DNA from: Nymphalis io
Lineage: Eukaryota; Arthropoda; Insecta; Lepidoptera; Nymphalidae
Direction of reading: 5' to 3'
Assembly (NCBI RefSeq): GCF_905147045.1
Contig: NC_065918.1
Span: 13,640,001 to 13,704,000 of the forward strand
Length of the DNA stretch: 64,000 nucleotides
The stretch's first letter is position 1. Each line of letters begins with the position of its first letter. The position numbers and the translations under genes were made by a program. Of the stretch, positions 48,290 through 60,939 are shown one piece after another. A model generated the notes under the pieces. It was not told the DNA's origin. It ran no database searches and was given only the letters and a program-made list of their open reading frames with translations.

Positions 48290-51200
48290 TCATTTGTATC
48301 TTAATAGATAATAAAGATAATTTTATAATTTATTAGCGGGTTGATGTAGATATTGAAATAATCTGTTGTTGTATTTCTTGTTTAGGTTCTTCTAGAATCG
48401 AGTATATTTCAGAATATTTAAGATTTAAGGTAGATTAATAGGCTTTGGCTCTTATAACTGATAAGATCTTATGGATGGATATTGGAAAATATTACAAAGA
48501 ATCTTTGGTTGAATTTTAATTTTCTACTTAATTAGCTCGTTGTTTTTTGAATAGTGATCTTTATTGATGATTTATGTCATTTTTCTTTTATACTATAATT
48601 TAGCATTTATTGACTTTTTTGAGTTTTTTAATGAAATGTTCTAATTTTATTTTTCAATTTTATAGGTATAATGCTTTAATCCAGTCATTAACTACTTAAT
48701 TTAATTTAAGTTAATTTTAATATCTGATTATCATTTTCTACACGTTGAATACTGTTGCTAAACGAATAAAATTGATTATTTACGCTTTGGTTACAATAAG
48801 TGGTATGTCGTTACAATGGTGGGTTTTGACTTTAGTCTCCAAAGCAAGATTTTTATTTAAGGCTGTAGTATTATAAATTATGTGACGAAACATTCCCAAC
48901 TAACCTGAAACGTGTAGAAAAAGTTGTAAATTTTTGTTATGTGTAGCGGATAATTTTTTAAAGGTATTATTTACAAAACTTGATCTGGCTCTAGCATATA
49001 TGATAACTATGCGAGAGAGAGACAAAACATGGATATATTTCATAACTCGTTTAGGTTTAAGTTTAGCAAAATCAAATGTCACAAGGGTATGGAGTATATA
49101 TACGTAGGCTTAGGCAAAGATAAGAAAGTATATTGTACGGAGCTTGTAAAGTTCGGGTTTGAAAATTTCATGTTATAGCGTTTTCAATAAAATATTGGCA
49201 ATTTATGTGTTTGTAACTATTTGCGATAATACACTAAAATCACTAACAATTACAGTATATTGTTATAATTATCGGTGACGATTTAGACAATAACAAAAAC
49301 TATTCTGTTCTCACCAACGCATACTGATAGCACAAAAGTTGCCAATTTTCTTTTAGTAAAGCCGCAGGTAAGGTATAGCAGGTGCCCCTTGGCACATTTG
49401 ATTTAGAAATTAATCCTAGCGCAATCCGTGTTTTATTGACGCATTTGAATTGGGTCTTCTATATTTGATTTAAAAAAAAATATATTTCGAGATGAATTTA
49501 TTGATTAAGTTAAAGTCAAAAATCTACAGAACGAGTTTAGATATAAATTATAAGCAACTGTGATGTAATTGCGACAAGGACTAGAACGTAAATGATTCGG
49601 CTTAGGAATTTATTTATTAGAATGCAGTTGCAAATATATTACATTTGCATTTAGGCTTTATATTAAGTTATAACGCTGTTTGTGGTTTTAATTATAATAT
49701 AAAGTAATTCTATTTATTGTAATTATTATAATTTTTTCAATTTTGAACTTAGTACTGTTTTGATGTATACATAGCCGGTGGTACTTTATTTAATTTATTT
49801 CGAGGTATGTCATGTCAGTCATAAAATAATCGGTTGGTTCGTATTCTGAATACAGTTATATATCAGCTGTAAGTGGGCTAACTAACTTTTTATTTATAAC
49901 GTATATTATGTTTCTGAGAGATACAGTGATCGTTCATCGTTATTTTATTTAAAAAAACATTAATATATTTTTTTAATTGTAATTCGGTAGCTTGAAAAAA
50001 GTGATTGAAAATAATTTCACCTAATTTACATACATATATTTTCATTCTTGTTTTGGAATATTTTTTGTCAATTATGTGATTGCAGTAATCTAAATCTATT
50101 TTTATTAAGTTAAGGTGGTCTTATTTCGGACTATATAATCGGCGTTCTTATTATCTCGATGTCAAATGTCTATGCATGTGTCGAGTAACATTTACACAAA
50201 CCTACATACAAATAGTGCCGACTGAAGTCTTGGACATAGACCAAACCTTTGGTCTTTCACTTTTGCGTCAAGGATCGTTAGACTCTTTGATGCGTTGTGA
50301 TATAATATCTTTTTTACATATGACTCTTATTTTAGAACTGAGGTCATTCATTCATTTATCTATACAGTTATATAATTTACCTCATTTGTTTACTGCGTGT
50401 AATTTCACTTTGATAAAAATATTCTAATTATTATAATTGGTATGCAAGTCTATTACGGATGCCATGACTCGTCACATTGAGTATCCATTATAATATAAAT
50501 GACACAAAGCGTCAAATCAATCTAGTCAAAAATGTGTAAATGTTACTCGATAATTTAATAATGTGCTATTATTGTCGTGTTTAATTTCCAACGGAAAATT
50601 GAAATCAAACATTAAATGTTTCGAATTGTTTACTGTTTCGCATAATTCGGAAAATTTGCGCAAAGTTTCTCTAAGTTTACTTACAGTTGCAATATTTTCC
50701 AGGAATCAATATCCGTTAAACAATATTTTGTTGGAAATTAAATTGCGTGTTATGGAAAATATCGAAATTCGTCACTCTTAGTTAATTTATTGATTGATAT
50801 TGTCTTTAATTTATATAAAGTGATATAATTTTAGTATATTCATTAGTTACACACCGTCCAAGATGTTTAGTCAAACTGTAAATTATTTTATGGTGTACGA
50901 ATTTCGATTTTTATCATAAACGAGTAAAATGATAATGACCATATGTTTGTAAAAAACGGTAGCTAATAATGATATCAGTATTGTTATTATATATTTTAAC
51001 AAACAATGGATATTACATTACCTTTATCGCTTCATCTTCATGTAATCTATGTCTCTGCTTCTTATAAGTAACTAACTCACGTTAGTTCAATTTAATAAAC
51101 GTTCAATGATCGCTATTGGTTTCAATTCTCCCATATCATATCAAATAAATCTCATATTCAATTTTTTTCGTGACCTAATACTTACTACTACCTCGCCCGC

Positions 51201-51339
51201 TTTGTGATCCAAATACACAGTTAAATAATTTTTGATGAAACTTTACGGAAATATGAATATTTTTTATGTTCATTTGAAATTTTAGCTCAGAGAAAAAGTT
51301 TTATAGTGGAACGTTGGCTTTGACCGGCTCCTGCGGGCT
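48290..51339. other. AT-rich stretch between the satellite and the LINE cluster
   Basis: No exon, repeat family or domain is recognised. The frames at 48900-49082 (-), 50176-50427 (+) and 50563-50781 (+) lack splice signals and recognisable motifs. Confidence 0.45.
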
Positions 51340-52075
51340 CCCGTCCTAACCGGAATGGGAGTATTGTGATACGCGGTCGGGGTCCTTCTTGGGGGACGTG
51401 TATCATCGTCTGAAGGTCATCAACAGTGTTGCTGCCATGGGTCTCCTACCCGACGTGAGAGGGCCATAATCATCATTCCAGAGCCTATACGTTCGTGTGG
51501 TGCACTCCATGGCTTTGTATGTTGCACTCATATGGGTGAACGCTCTCACCACTTCAAGCTCTTCCAAGAGATCGCAGAGGGTCATAGCGGTATGGGCGAT
51601 TCGTGGTAACCGTACGGGGTATTGTGGCGACACTTCTTTTGAATGATCCAACCTGTAAACTCTAGGCGGAGGTGCTCGTAGAAGTGTACTGGTATTGGAT
51701 GGCGAGCAGTGAATTGAGTCCCTGGGTAGCAAAAAGAAGCAGCACATTAACGTACATGTTGACCCATGTGCTTACCGGCAATGATTGTTCCGTAAGGACC
51801 TACACAGAATAGCGAGGTGGGTGGTATCACCCTCTTGCCGTGAGTGTTATGCACCACTGGACATAGCGCACCACACTTTGGCGGAGAGTGCAGCAGGGGG
51901 GGCAGAGTCACTCACTGGTGGCTATAGTTGGCCAAAAACTGTCACTGCCGAGCGTGATTAATGCCATGCTCAGCAGCGAATGGTGCTGGATGGAGATAGC
52001 CTTTTTCTGCGAGAGGGTTATGCTGCAGAAGGAGTCCACGGAGCAGGATGTTTATGGTGGGAGGATGTTAAACAT
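51340..52075 (+). pseudogene. R1-clade LINE, C-terminal ORF2 fragment, broken
   Basis: Pieces in different + frames match the region after the RT domain of R1-type LINEs in order: SFLGDVYHRLKVINSVAAMG then LLPDVRGP; VVHSMALYVALIWVNAL; RSQRVIAVWAIRG; CRECYAPLDIAHHTLAE (zinc-knuckle-like Cys/His part); and VAIVGQKLSLPSVINAML, then AFFCERVMLQKE. Several frameshifts and stops separate them. The catalytic RT and endonuclease parts are missing, so this is a 5'-truncated dead copy. The antisense frame at 51403-51747 is a shadow. Confidence 0.8.
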
Positions 52076-52560
52076 CCACCTGGCTTGTTACCACTGTACG
52101 CATGGTGAAAAACTCGTGAAGTGGCTTGCAGCCGCGTTTCGAGGTCAGCCAGAGCCTGAGCGAGTATTGCCGCGATGGGTGTTGGTCCGATGGAGACGGC
52201 TGTTGAACCAATGCCGGGGGAAACTGTATTGACCTACCGGACAGGGAGACTCGAAGAAACGGCTGTTCCGCTGGCCGCCCGTGGCATAGTACAGGGGCCC
52301 GAGCGTGCCTAACCAGCTCGTGAGGCTGACCCCCCAGGCCACGCATAATCTCGGGGTGGACCGTCGTGCCGGTTGGTGATCGGTAGGTGGGGTCCCGGCG
52401 GCCACTTCCGGGGGGGTTCGGGGGCCCTTCCGTCCGGCGGGTCAGTGTATTTTTCCTTTTGGCAACCACTTGGGGAAACACGCCTCCACACTTTGCCCAT
52501 CCCTATCGTGGCAATACATCGCTCGCTTCACGTCTCTTTTCTATTTTATTTTTCCCAAAT
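52076..52560 (+). other. GC-rich leader between R1 fragment and second LINE
   Basis: The first part probably continues the R1-type 3' region (cctaccggacagggagactcg). The GC-rich block up to about 52445, and ttggcaaccacttgggg up to the ATG at 52559-52561, are likely the 5'UTR of the following LINE. The exact junction cannot be set by eye. Open frames on both strands here are products of the GC richness. Confidence 0.45.
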
Positions 52561-54568
52561 GGCGCAACAAAACAGAAATAACGATCGTACAGCGGTGCAC
52601 ACCCCCACCATACCCTCGCTGTTTGAGGTCGAGTTCTCTAACATCCGAGGACTCCACACTAACCTCAACGCTGTCCACCACCATCTCGAGACAGCACGGC
52701 CAGCAATGTTGTTTCTCACGGAGACACAAATACTCCGTCCTGCCGATACCAGCTACCTTAATTATCCCGGCTACACGCTTGAAGAATCCTTCAAAGCGAA
52801 AGCCGGAGTATGCTTGTTCATCAGGACGGATGTTTGCTGTCACCGACTGCGTTGCTTGGAGAAGAAGGAGTCTCCATGTTGGTGGTACGTGTGGACCTGG
52901 TTCGTCAGAGCCGAGTCTACGTGTGCCTCTACAGATCCCACAATGGTGACTTGGAGACAAGCCGATTATTTGACCATCTTAGTCGGGTGGCAGATGCTGC
53001 GCAAGAGCAATTTCGCGGAACGCGGAATTGGTGTTTTTGGGGGATTTTAATGCTCACCACGAATCCTGGTTGAAATCCCTCAAAACTGACCATGCTAGAA
53101 GGACTGCTCATGCTTTTGCTCTCACACATGACTTGACCCAACTGGTTGATCAGCCCACCAGGATCCCAGACATTGATGGGCAAGCACCTTCTCTACTGGA
53201 CCTTCTGCTGACTTCTCACCCGGTGGAATATCAGGTTGTGGTTCAGGCTCCTCTTGGCTCTTCGGATCACAGCCTTATATCTACCAGAGTGCCACAGGCT
53301 AAGTTTGGCACTATAAGTCGGCGGATTGGGACGGTATGCGCGATTACTATGCGTCGGTCCCTTGGAAGGAACGTTGCTTCAGTGAGAATGACCCGACAGC
53401 TAGTGCCGCTGCTGTTGCTGGCGAGATCATGTTGGGAATGGAATACTACATTCCTAGCTCAGATCTCGTCAGTAGGAGTACGCGTAACCGTTGATTCACT
53501 CGTGAATGTGCCGATGCTGTATCATCTAAGCAGGCGGCATATCGCAAGTGGATCAACGGCTGCATTAGCGGGGCATCTAACATTGACTCACTGAAAGCAA
53601 ACTATAATAAAAATTCCAAGTCCTGTAGAAAGGCATACATGAGAGCGGATGCCCAGCGCATTGTACAGATTGGTCATGACCTTGTTTCGCATCCTAGGGG
53701 CTCCCGTAGCTTCTGGCGTCTGACCAAGTCTGTGCAAAACAATTTCTGCCAACCTTCGCTGCCACCGCTCAGAAATCCGGATGGATCGCTAGCTCACAGT
53801 CCGCAGGAGCAAGCTGATCTCCTGGCTAAACTCTTTGCTGACAATTCCGCCATCGATGATTGTAGTGCACTGCCACCTACAATACCTTCATGTGGCCATA
53901 CGATGCCTGTCATTAAAATCAGGCAACGTGATGTGTGTGCGGAGCTGCAATCACTTGATGTACGGAAAGCTAGCGGTCCCGATGGAATACCAGCCATAGT
54001 GCTGAAGAAGTGCGCAGCGGAGCTGTCTCCTGTGTTAACGCGCCTGTTCCAACTTTCTCTCTCTTCGGGAAGTGTGCGGAGGCTTGGAGAAGAGCTAATG
54101 TGCAAGCGGTTCCCAAAAAAGGGGATCGGTCTGACCCGGCTTATTATCGGCCAATAGCTATCACCTCAGTACTTTGTAAGGTGATGGAACGGATTTTAAA
54201 CAACCAACTGATCCATTACCTAGAAGATCACTCTTTAATTAATGATCGTCAATACGGGTTTCGACCAAAACGGTCCACAGGTGATCTTCTAGCGTACGTA
54301 ACACACCTCTGGGGTGAAGCTATCGACAAGCATGGAGAATCGTTGGCTGTCAGCCTCGATATCTCCAAGGCTTTCGACAGGGTCTGGCATAGAAGTCTTC
54401 TCTCCAAGCTGCCGGCATATGGTCTGCCTGCTCAGCTATGCACCTGGATTGCTAGCTTCCTATACAAGCGTAGCCTTCGTGTTTTAGTTGATGGTTGCGC
54501 TTCACAATTCTATGTAGTGAATGCTGGGGTCCCCCAGGGATTTGTGCTATCTCCCACACTCTTTCTTT

Positions 54569-54629
54569 TGCATATCAATGATATGCTCTCTCTTGGGAAC
54601 ACCCAGAGAGAGCATATCATTGATATGCA
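54569..54629. repeat. Inverted duplication inside the RT catalytic region
   Basis: A 24-base arm (54569-54592) is repeated as its exact reverse complement at 54606-54629, with a 13-base centre that itself pairs tggg with ccca. The sister copy at 14.88 kb lacks this and reads straight through the YADD codons. Copy 2 has 25 bases where copy 1 has 11, a net gain of 14 and therefore a frameshift. Confidence 0.95.
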
Positions 54630-55523
54630 GACGATAGTACAGTGCATGGTGGATACCACGGACGCGCAGTGGCTGGGCGAGCGGAAATTGAGGAGAGGCG
54701 GAAGGATCTTGTCATTGAACTCGATAGGACGTTAGAGCTCATCGCCAAATGGGGCTCTGATAATCTTGTTGAGTTTAATGCCAAGAAAACACAGGTATGC
54801 GCTCTCACGGCGAAAAAGTCAACATTTTCCCCTCTTCCCTCCCTCTGTGGTACACCGCTGGTGATGCAAAGCAAAATCGCCATGCTGGGGATTGACGTTC
54901 GCTGCGACCTTAGTCCAAGGGATTACATCGAGGCTGTTATAAAAACAGCTTCACGGAAACTCGGAGTTCTGAACAAGGTGCGGCGCTTTTTCACGCCACA
55001 ACAACTGTGCCTGCTGTACAAAACACAGGTACGGTCTTGCGTGGAATATTGCTCGCATCTTTGGGATGGCTCCGCTAAGTACCTACTTGAGGCCTTGGAC
55101 CGGTTGCAGCGACGTGCCGTACGCATTATTGGCGACGTAAAGGTCACAAACACCCTTGAACCTTTAGAATTGCGTCGTGAGATAGCAGCACTGAGCGCTT
55201 TCTATCGACTGTATCACGGCGAGTGCTCTGAGGAATTATTCTCTCTAATTCCTGCTTCCCCCTTCCTGCTTAAGTCCACGCGAGCTGGTTCTTGATGTCA
55301 CCACCTAACTGTGACATCAATTCCATCGCGAATAAAGAAATTTGGCAACTCCTTTCTTTGTCGCACTTCCAAAAAATGGAATTCCTTACAGCTCACGTGT
55401 TCCCCTCCTCTTACAACCCGGGTTCCTTCAAACGAGGTGTGAAGGGGCATCTTGCGGGCCGGCAAGGCGAAGGCGGCTAGTGCAGAACATTTTTCCCGTC
55501 TGTACTGGCCGTCGTCGCGTTTG

Positions 55524-55560
55524 GACTCTACTACCACTTACCATCAGGTGGAGTAGAGTC
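55524..55560 (+). other. Stem-loop in the LINE 3'UTR, second copy
   Basis: The same hairpin as at 15806-15842, with identical arms, ending about 20 bases before the A-rich tail. Confidence 0.7.
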
Positions 55561-55599
55561 ATTTGCCCTCCCGGCGAATATAAAAAAAAAAGGGGCGTG

Positions 55600-57800
55600 A
55601 GAAGGGTGCTTCCGCTAACCCAGTTTGCCAAAGAAAAGTTATAAATGTTAAAAATTTATAACATTTATAAGTTTTTGTGAAATTTACAATTGATAAATAT
55701 ATAATAGAAAAAATAGTAATTTTATTGAATAACAAAATTGTGTTTATGGAAAAAAATCTGACGAGTTTAACTCACCGGTTACTTCTAGTAAAACCGGTAG
55801 CAGTATTTTGAAAATAAGTTAAATATATGTCATAAAAAATCAATAATGTATTTGAATTTCAAAACAGGAAGTATTTCCTTTACGATAAATAAAAAGTAAT
55901 TATTTAAAATAGATATTAAAATAAAACATCGCATTTTTGGATATCTATTTAATCATTACATAGAATAAGTATTACATTTCAAAATTTAATTTAAGTAGTA
56001 TCCAGTATTATATCGTAAGTGCAATCATACTATTTATGAATTAGATTTGGAATAATATTTATTTTAATTATTAATCTTTTAATATTAATAAATCGACTAC
56101 GAAGAAGCAAATCTTAATTTTAAGTCATGCGGGCTCACACATGAATTAAAATTTCACTTGACCGTAGTCGGTTATTAAACAACAAACTAGAACATTCAAT
56201 TTACGGAATTACTCTTACGTACTATTTGGTATACATAACTGTTATAACATTTATTTAAGGACTAAAATTACATAATATGCATAATATGATATATTTTCCT
56301 CTACAGATCATTTAAATCCCTACAATATCTATCACCACCATAACAATCATTAAAAAAATATAATAAGAAATGTCTGTAGCTAATATGATATTGTATTTTA
56401 ATTTAAGGTTTATAAGGCCAGTCCCTGCTTCCGTTTAAGTTTTTAAAAAAATAGATTCCATTTATAAAATTAAATTTTGTACATTTGTGAATAATTATTT
56501 GCAGAAAATATTTAAATATCTTTAAAATGAAAAGCATAAATCAAATATTCAATGTTTTTCCAAAAATATACTTCATTCTTCTTTACCCAACAATTACTTA
56601 CATCAATTATATTTTGCATGTCATTTGTCAATGATTAAAATTTAATAACTATCGAAAATTTTAACGATAATTATTTTTAATAATAGTAACTTTGAACCAT
56701 GCCTTTCGATTTTACAATTTACTCTTAAGTATTACGAGAGTTAGTAGAGCAACACATATACATATTATGCGAAGCATTTTTTATAATCAAATAAAATATA
56801 TATTTATTTATGGATTTTAGTATGAAGTTCTACTATTTTCTGTTGGTACTCGTAAATCATCAGGTCATCTTCACCAAAGACGATGACCATTATAAAACAA
56901 AAAAAAAAAAAAACCATCATATCTGTTACTTGAGATCAGCCATCAGTGAGATATTAGTTAGTAAGATTTATTAATTAAATTTCTAATTTTTTTTTTAATA
57001 AATTTTCTACGTAAATACGTGTTCAAATCTACGGTCGCTACACGACTACATTTAATAATAGTAAAGGTTTTTAGAATATATTAATTATGAATTAATTAAA
57101 ACATATTTTAAAGTTAATTATTAGCTACTCATAGACGGCGACGTCCTGAAGATGGATATTCAGCTAACAGTAAGCAGCCGAAGAATGTCCACGCAGGGAC
57201 ATCAGTGGTCCGCAATCCGTGGTCGTTACAATCGCAAAACGTGAATTGAACAGGTCATCCACGCGAAAATGCTTTACTTTTTTCTTTGATTTGGTTCTCC
57301 GACGACCAAAATATCGAGAACCACTACAATGTTTTCATAATTAAGAGAAAATCTGTTATAATTAACAAACAAATTGTGTATGTCCAGAAATTTATGGTGT
57401 AAGTTAAATGTCAATTTGTATATGGAATATTTGAGACGGTTACTTATTTTGCAATGAGTTCTTATAGGAAAATTAATTTTAATTAATTAGTTAAAATAAT
57501 AATGTTACGAAATAATAAAAATATATGAAATCTTTCGATATTGAATCGGTAGTTTTTCTTTCGAAGCAATTTGGAAGTTCGTATCGAAGGAATTCAGTAC
57601 CGCCTGCGCATTGCTTTTTTAAATTATTAGGACTTCGTATTTAACTGATTGAAGTGCAAATTAATAGTAGTGTTGTTAGTGTAGTGAAAAATATCGGCGC
57701 ATGCGCAGATTTTAGTTTCAACGTATGGAAAAGGTCACGTACGTGTTTGTATGCATACGAATGTTCCTCAAATAACGAATTCGTTGTCAACCATGGGATC
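55600..57800. other. AT-rich stretch
   Basis: No gene recognised. A slightly GC-rich patch at 57130-57245 (gacggcgacgtcctgaagatgg; ggtccgcaatccgtggtcg) has no convincing frame or repeat match. Confidence 0.4.
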
Positions 57801-57804
57801 TGAG

Positions 57805-57975
57805 GTGTTATGTCCCTTTTGCCAAATAGAACTGATTCATTCGCCATAAACAAGAACACATAATTACAAAGAATTCCTGGGTTATGTTTAGTTATTCTAC
57901 CGTCAGATAGCAGTATAGCTAATATGCGATAGAACAACTGATCAGTGGGTAACTCCCCAGGTGGGCTTGCACATA
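57805..57975 (+). repeat. Diverged LINE-tail family copy (tentative)
   Basis: tgttatgtccctttt, atgcgatagaacaactgatcagtgggtaac and ccaggtgggcttgcacata follow the order of the family at 7335. The middle is not alignable by eye. The perfect palindrome at 57976 starts where this tail ends. Confidence 0.5.
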
Positions 57976-58023
57976 AATAATACACTAGGTGGAAGGGACG
58001 TCCCTTCCACCTAGTGTATTATT
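57976..58023. repeat. Perfect 48-bp palindrome without spacer
   Basis: The 24 bases at 57976-57999 are exactly the reverse complement of 58000-58023, centred on gac/gtc. The next base pair outward (57975/58024) does not match. Confidence 0.97.
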
Positions 58024-58502
58024 GATTCACACAAAAATGATAAAATATTAAAAGTAAAAAAACATTTTAAGCGACACGTCTTCGATTGGATTAAGGCTGC
58101 CTTACATACCATATCGACCTTCTCCACAGACCTGCTACAATTTAACTTTAAACTCTATCGAATAACACCAATACTATTTCAATACAATTAATTATCAACG
58201 CTAATTAATTACTACTGAAAATTTAAAAATTGAGATTAAATATTAATATTACTACTGATATTTGGTTAAAATTTAATTACAATTATTATTACCTAATATA
58301 TTCGTTCGATATATGTAAAATAAATTATTAACATCATTTGCTGTTTTATATTCATTTATAGTCTTATAAATTTATAGCCATTATCTACACTACTTAAATA
58401 AATGTAATTTTTAAAACTCCTAATGCTACATTTTCTTAATTTAAATATATATTTTTTGAAGTTTAATAAACGTCCATATCGTTAAACATTCGCACTACGG
58501 TC

Positions 58503-58583
58503 TTACGCTGGTGTCAGGAAACTTGAATAACAAGGTAACGGTTCTGGCTTTTTCACCAACCGATGTCGCAGATCTAAGCCTGC
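58503..58583 (-). CDS. Candidate terminal exon, minus strand
   Basis: Minus strand: pyrimidine-rich acceptor tttttcttgttacag, then 26 codons starting Ala-Gly-Leu-Asp-Leu-Arg and ending Leu-Thr-Pro-Ala, then TAA. It is more GC-rich than its flanks and Pro/Lys-rich in the middle. It needs a phase-0 intron. It lies downstream of the minus-strand gene at 63.7 kb and could be an alternative 3' exon of that gene. No family is recognised. Confidence 0.35.
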   Translation of the reverse strand, partial: AGLDLRHRLVKKPEPLPCYSSFLTPA

Positions 58584-59238
58584 CTGTAACAAGAAAAAAA
58601 TGTTTAAAATAACACTGTTTACTACTAATATGAATAATTTTAAATATAAATCTTTATAATAAAATAGATAAATATAAAATTCGCATACCATCAAATGATT
58701 ATTATTAATATTTCGCAGTGCGCAAATAACGCGTACAATAATAAAATAAATAAAAAATAAATATACATATATACATTCAAAATATAATAGAATATTATAA
58801 GTTACATAAATAATCATAGAAAAAAAAGTTTATGAGTAAATGGCGCAGCGGTTATAATAGGGAAAGGACGGTTGCACTCTCAACGAGAATTGTAAGAGAG
58901 AGATTAGGCTCAAGGGAAACTAATATATTTTGCTAATTCAACCTGGAACTCGAACCTACGAGCCTTTTATAACTAGACATAATTACTAAACAAACTCAAA
59001 CGATGATGTATGACCCCTAGGGCACGTACTCTTTTGGTCATAGGGTAAATCGCTGGACCTGCGTCCGACCATTGATGACAGAATACATCCTAAGACGATA
59101 TATCAAGATCGGTTTGTCATTAAAGCGTTAAGCTCTTTTCGTAACATACAGACAAATAAACGCGTGAATATATCGTCGTATAATACGACAACTTACTTTC
59201 CATTTTTAACACAAATATTTCGTACATTTTAGTTTCAC

Positions 59239-59336
59239 CTGGCCGTCCTGTTAACATGGATCAGATCGTGGTTTGTTTTTTTACATTCCCGACGTGGCGG
59301 TATGATGGTGAAGTGTGACGACGAAATTCTCCACTA
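59239..59336 (-). CDS. Candidate internal or terminal exon, minus strand
   Basis: Minus strand: acceptor gatatgtttttacag, 98 bases, then donor ggccag/gtgaaa. In one phase it gives 24 residues (SGEFRRHTSPSYRHVG then NVKKQTTI) and TGA; the QTTI end would fit a class I PDZ-binding tail. Using tacagtag as acceptor, another frame stays open through to the donor. The region is relatively GC-rich. The phase is unresolved. Confidence 0.33.
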
Positions 59337-59414
59337 CTGTAAAAACATATCAAGAATTAGTATTCTTCTTTTTAAAGACCCAATATTGTCAATCATAAAA
59401 AATAACAACCTTTT

Positions 59415-59505
59415 TTAGAAAATTTGCTGACATGTGTTATATTCGTCACATTGCGACTCTGATTCCTTCCCTTGGTCAATCGAAAGATTAAGCAGCTCTT
59501 GTTGA
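59415..59505 (-). CDS. Candidate terminal exon, minus strand
   Basis: Minus strand: a T-rich tract, then cacttgag acceptor, then 29 codons in phase (QQELLNLSIDQGKESESQC, then DEYNTCQQIF) and TAA. The composition is hydrophilic and protein-like, but a frame this short can occur by chance. Confidence 0.25.
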
Positions 59506-60939
59506 CTCAAGTGTAATAAATTTAAAAAAAAAATACATAGCCTATAATAACATATTCAGAAAACATATAATAGAAATACAATAACAAAACATAAAATAAT
59601 CTTCATTAGCCTGAAATTTTTATAAACACAAATTACACAGAATTAAAAATTTGAATATTCATAAGTCAATTCTTATTCCGACCAATAAGAATTCGACTTA
59701 TGATAATTTTCCAACAGCTCATAGCAAAATCAAGGTATTGTAATGGTAGAAACACAAAAAAATAAAAGAATAAAGGAGAGTATATCGATATTATTTAGCA
59801 AACAATATGTAAATATGTAATATATTTGTTATAAAATGAAGCACGTAGATAAGCTATTCTTTATAATGTAAATGAAAAAGATATTGCAAATGTTTTAAAC
59901 TTGAACCTACTTACTTTTGCTTACTAATTATTCGTTTCAAAAAACGAGATTAGTAGCAACGTAAGCTTGAAGATAAAACTAATTTAACTTACCCAGACCA
60001 ATATAGAAATTAAATTAAATCGTAACCGGTATTGGGTGTATAAGGAGAAACTAATAAACTATAATCGAAAACCTTAAGTAAATAAATGAAATAAAAAATG
60101 AACTGAAAATTAACGATAACAAAATATAAAAAATATACATTACAAGTAACAAACATAGTGAAAGTATATTTTTAAATATTAACAAATGCTAATACATCCA
60201 AACCGTAACCAATAATTCGAAAATATCATAAGATTATTTATAAAGTCTTTGCGTATAAACCATGTAGGCTATAACGAATTATGTGCAATTTAATTGTACA
60301 TTAATTTTAAAATTAATATATACAAACAGTCGAATTTTGACTAGTATGTGAAATATGAAATCTGTAAACAGCAAATGAAAAAAACGCCTTTGGCAAATAA
60401 AGTTCGGACTTATTCTAACGAGATTACAATTAAAAATTATAATTAAAACAATATTTGGTATTCTTATGTTATACCCACTTAACATAATTCCTTAAATAAG
60501 TATTATAATAATATTTAAAATATAAACTAAATATTATCTATACTAAGAAAAAAGCACCAAATATTATTAATAAACGAGACAGATAACAGACAGTATGAGA
60601 AAGATTATTCTGTTTTTGCACAAGTAGCCTAAATATTTTAAACATCAAATTATTTGATGACCATAGAGCAAATGTCATCATGATAATATAATATTTGAAT
60701 TGAATAAATAAAAGATTTATTTGTAAATACTAGTAATAATTAAAATTAGTACGTTGCTCTAACAAATACAATTTTGACAACGTGAAAAGACATTGTATTG
60801 AAATCAGAAGTGTGTATTTTTGTTTTCAAATAATTTGAAGCTTATAAAAATTTTATTAAATTAAGGAGGAAATTATTATAATAATTGGGTTAAAATGTAT
60901 CCAAAAAGAAAACAAAAAGAAATTTAACATACTTTTACG

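Larger units (their letters stand above)
52559..55590 (+). pseudogene. Non-LTR retrotransposon, longer copy, broken ORF2 (endonuclease + RT)
   Basis: The order is start MAQQNRNN at 52559; endonuclease motifs SNIRGLHTNLNAV and LFLTET with Q (about 52640-52730), then in other frames GDFNAHHESW (from 53037) and GSSDHSLI (about 53255); a linker; RT N-terminal ADLLAKLF, LDVRKASGPDGIPA; then YRPIAITS, QYGFRPKRS, SLDISKAFDRVWH and AGVPQG. Damage includes frameshifts near 52850, 53025, 53300 and 54100, an inverted-duplication event at 54569-54629 that removed the YADD motif, a CGA to TGA stop at 55293, and a one-base deletion near 55389. The 3' end (stem-loop, then gaatata plus A-run) matches the copy at 14.4 kb. 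No ORF1 is seen. Confidence 0.9.

Noticed and set aside
50176..50781. Two + frames of 83 and 72 codons
   Set aside because: No domain, no splice context and AT-driven composition.
52068..52500. Several overlapping minus-strand frames
   Set aside because: GC-rich sequence has few stops on any strand; this is LINE leader or R1 tail with coding content, where present, on the + strand.
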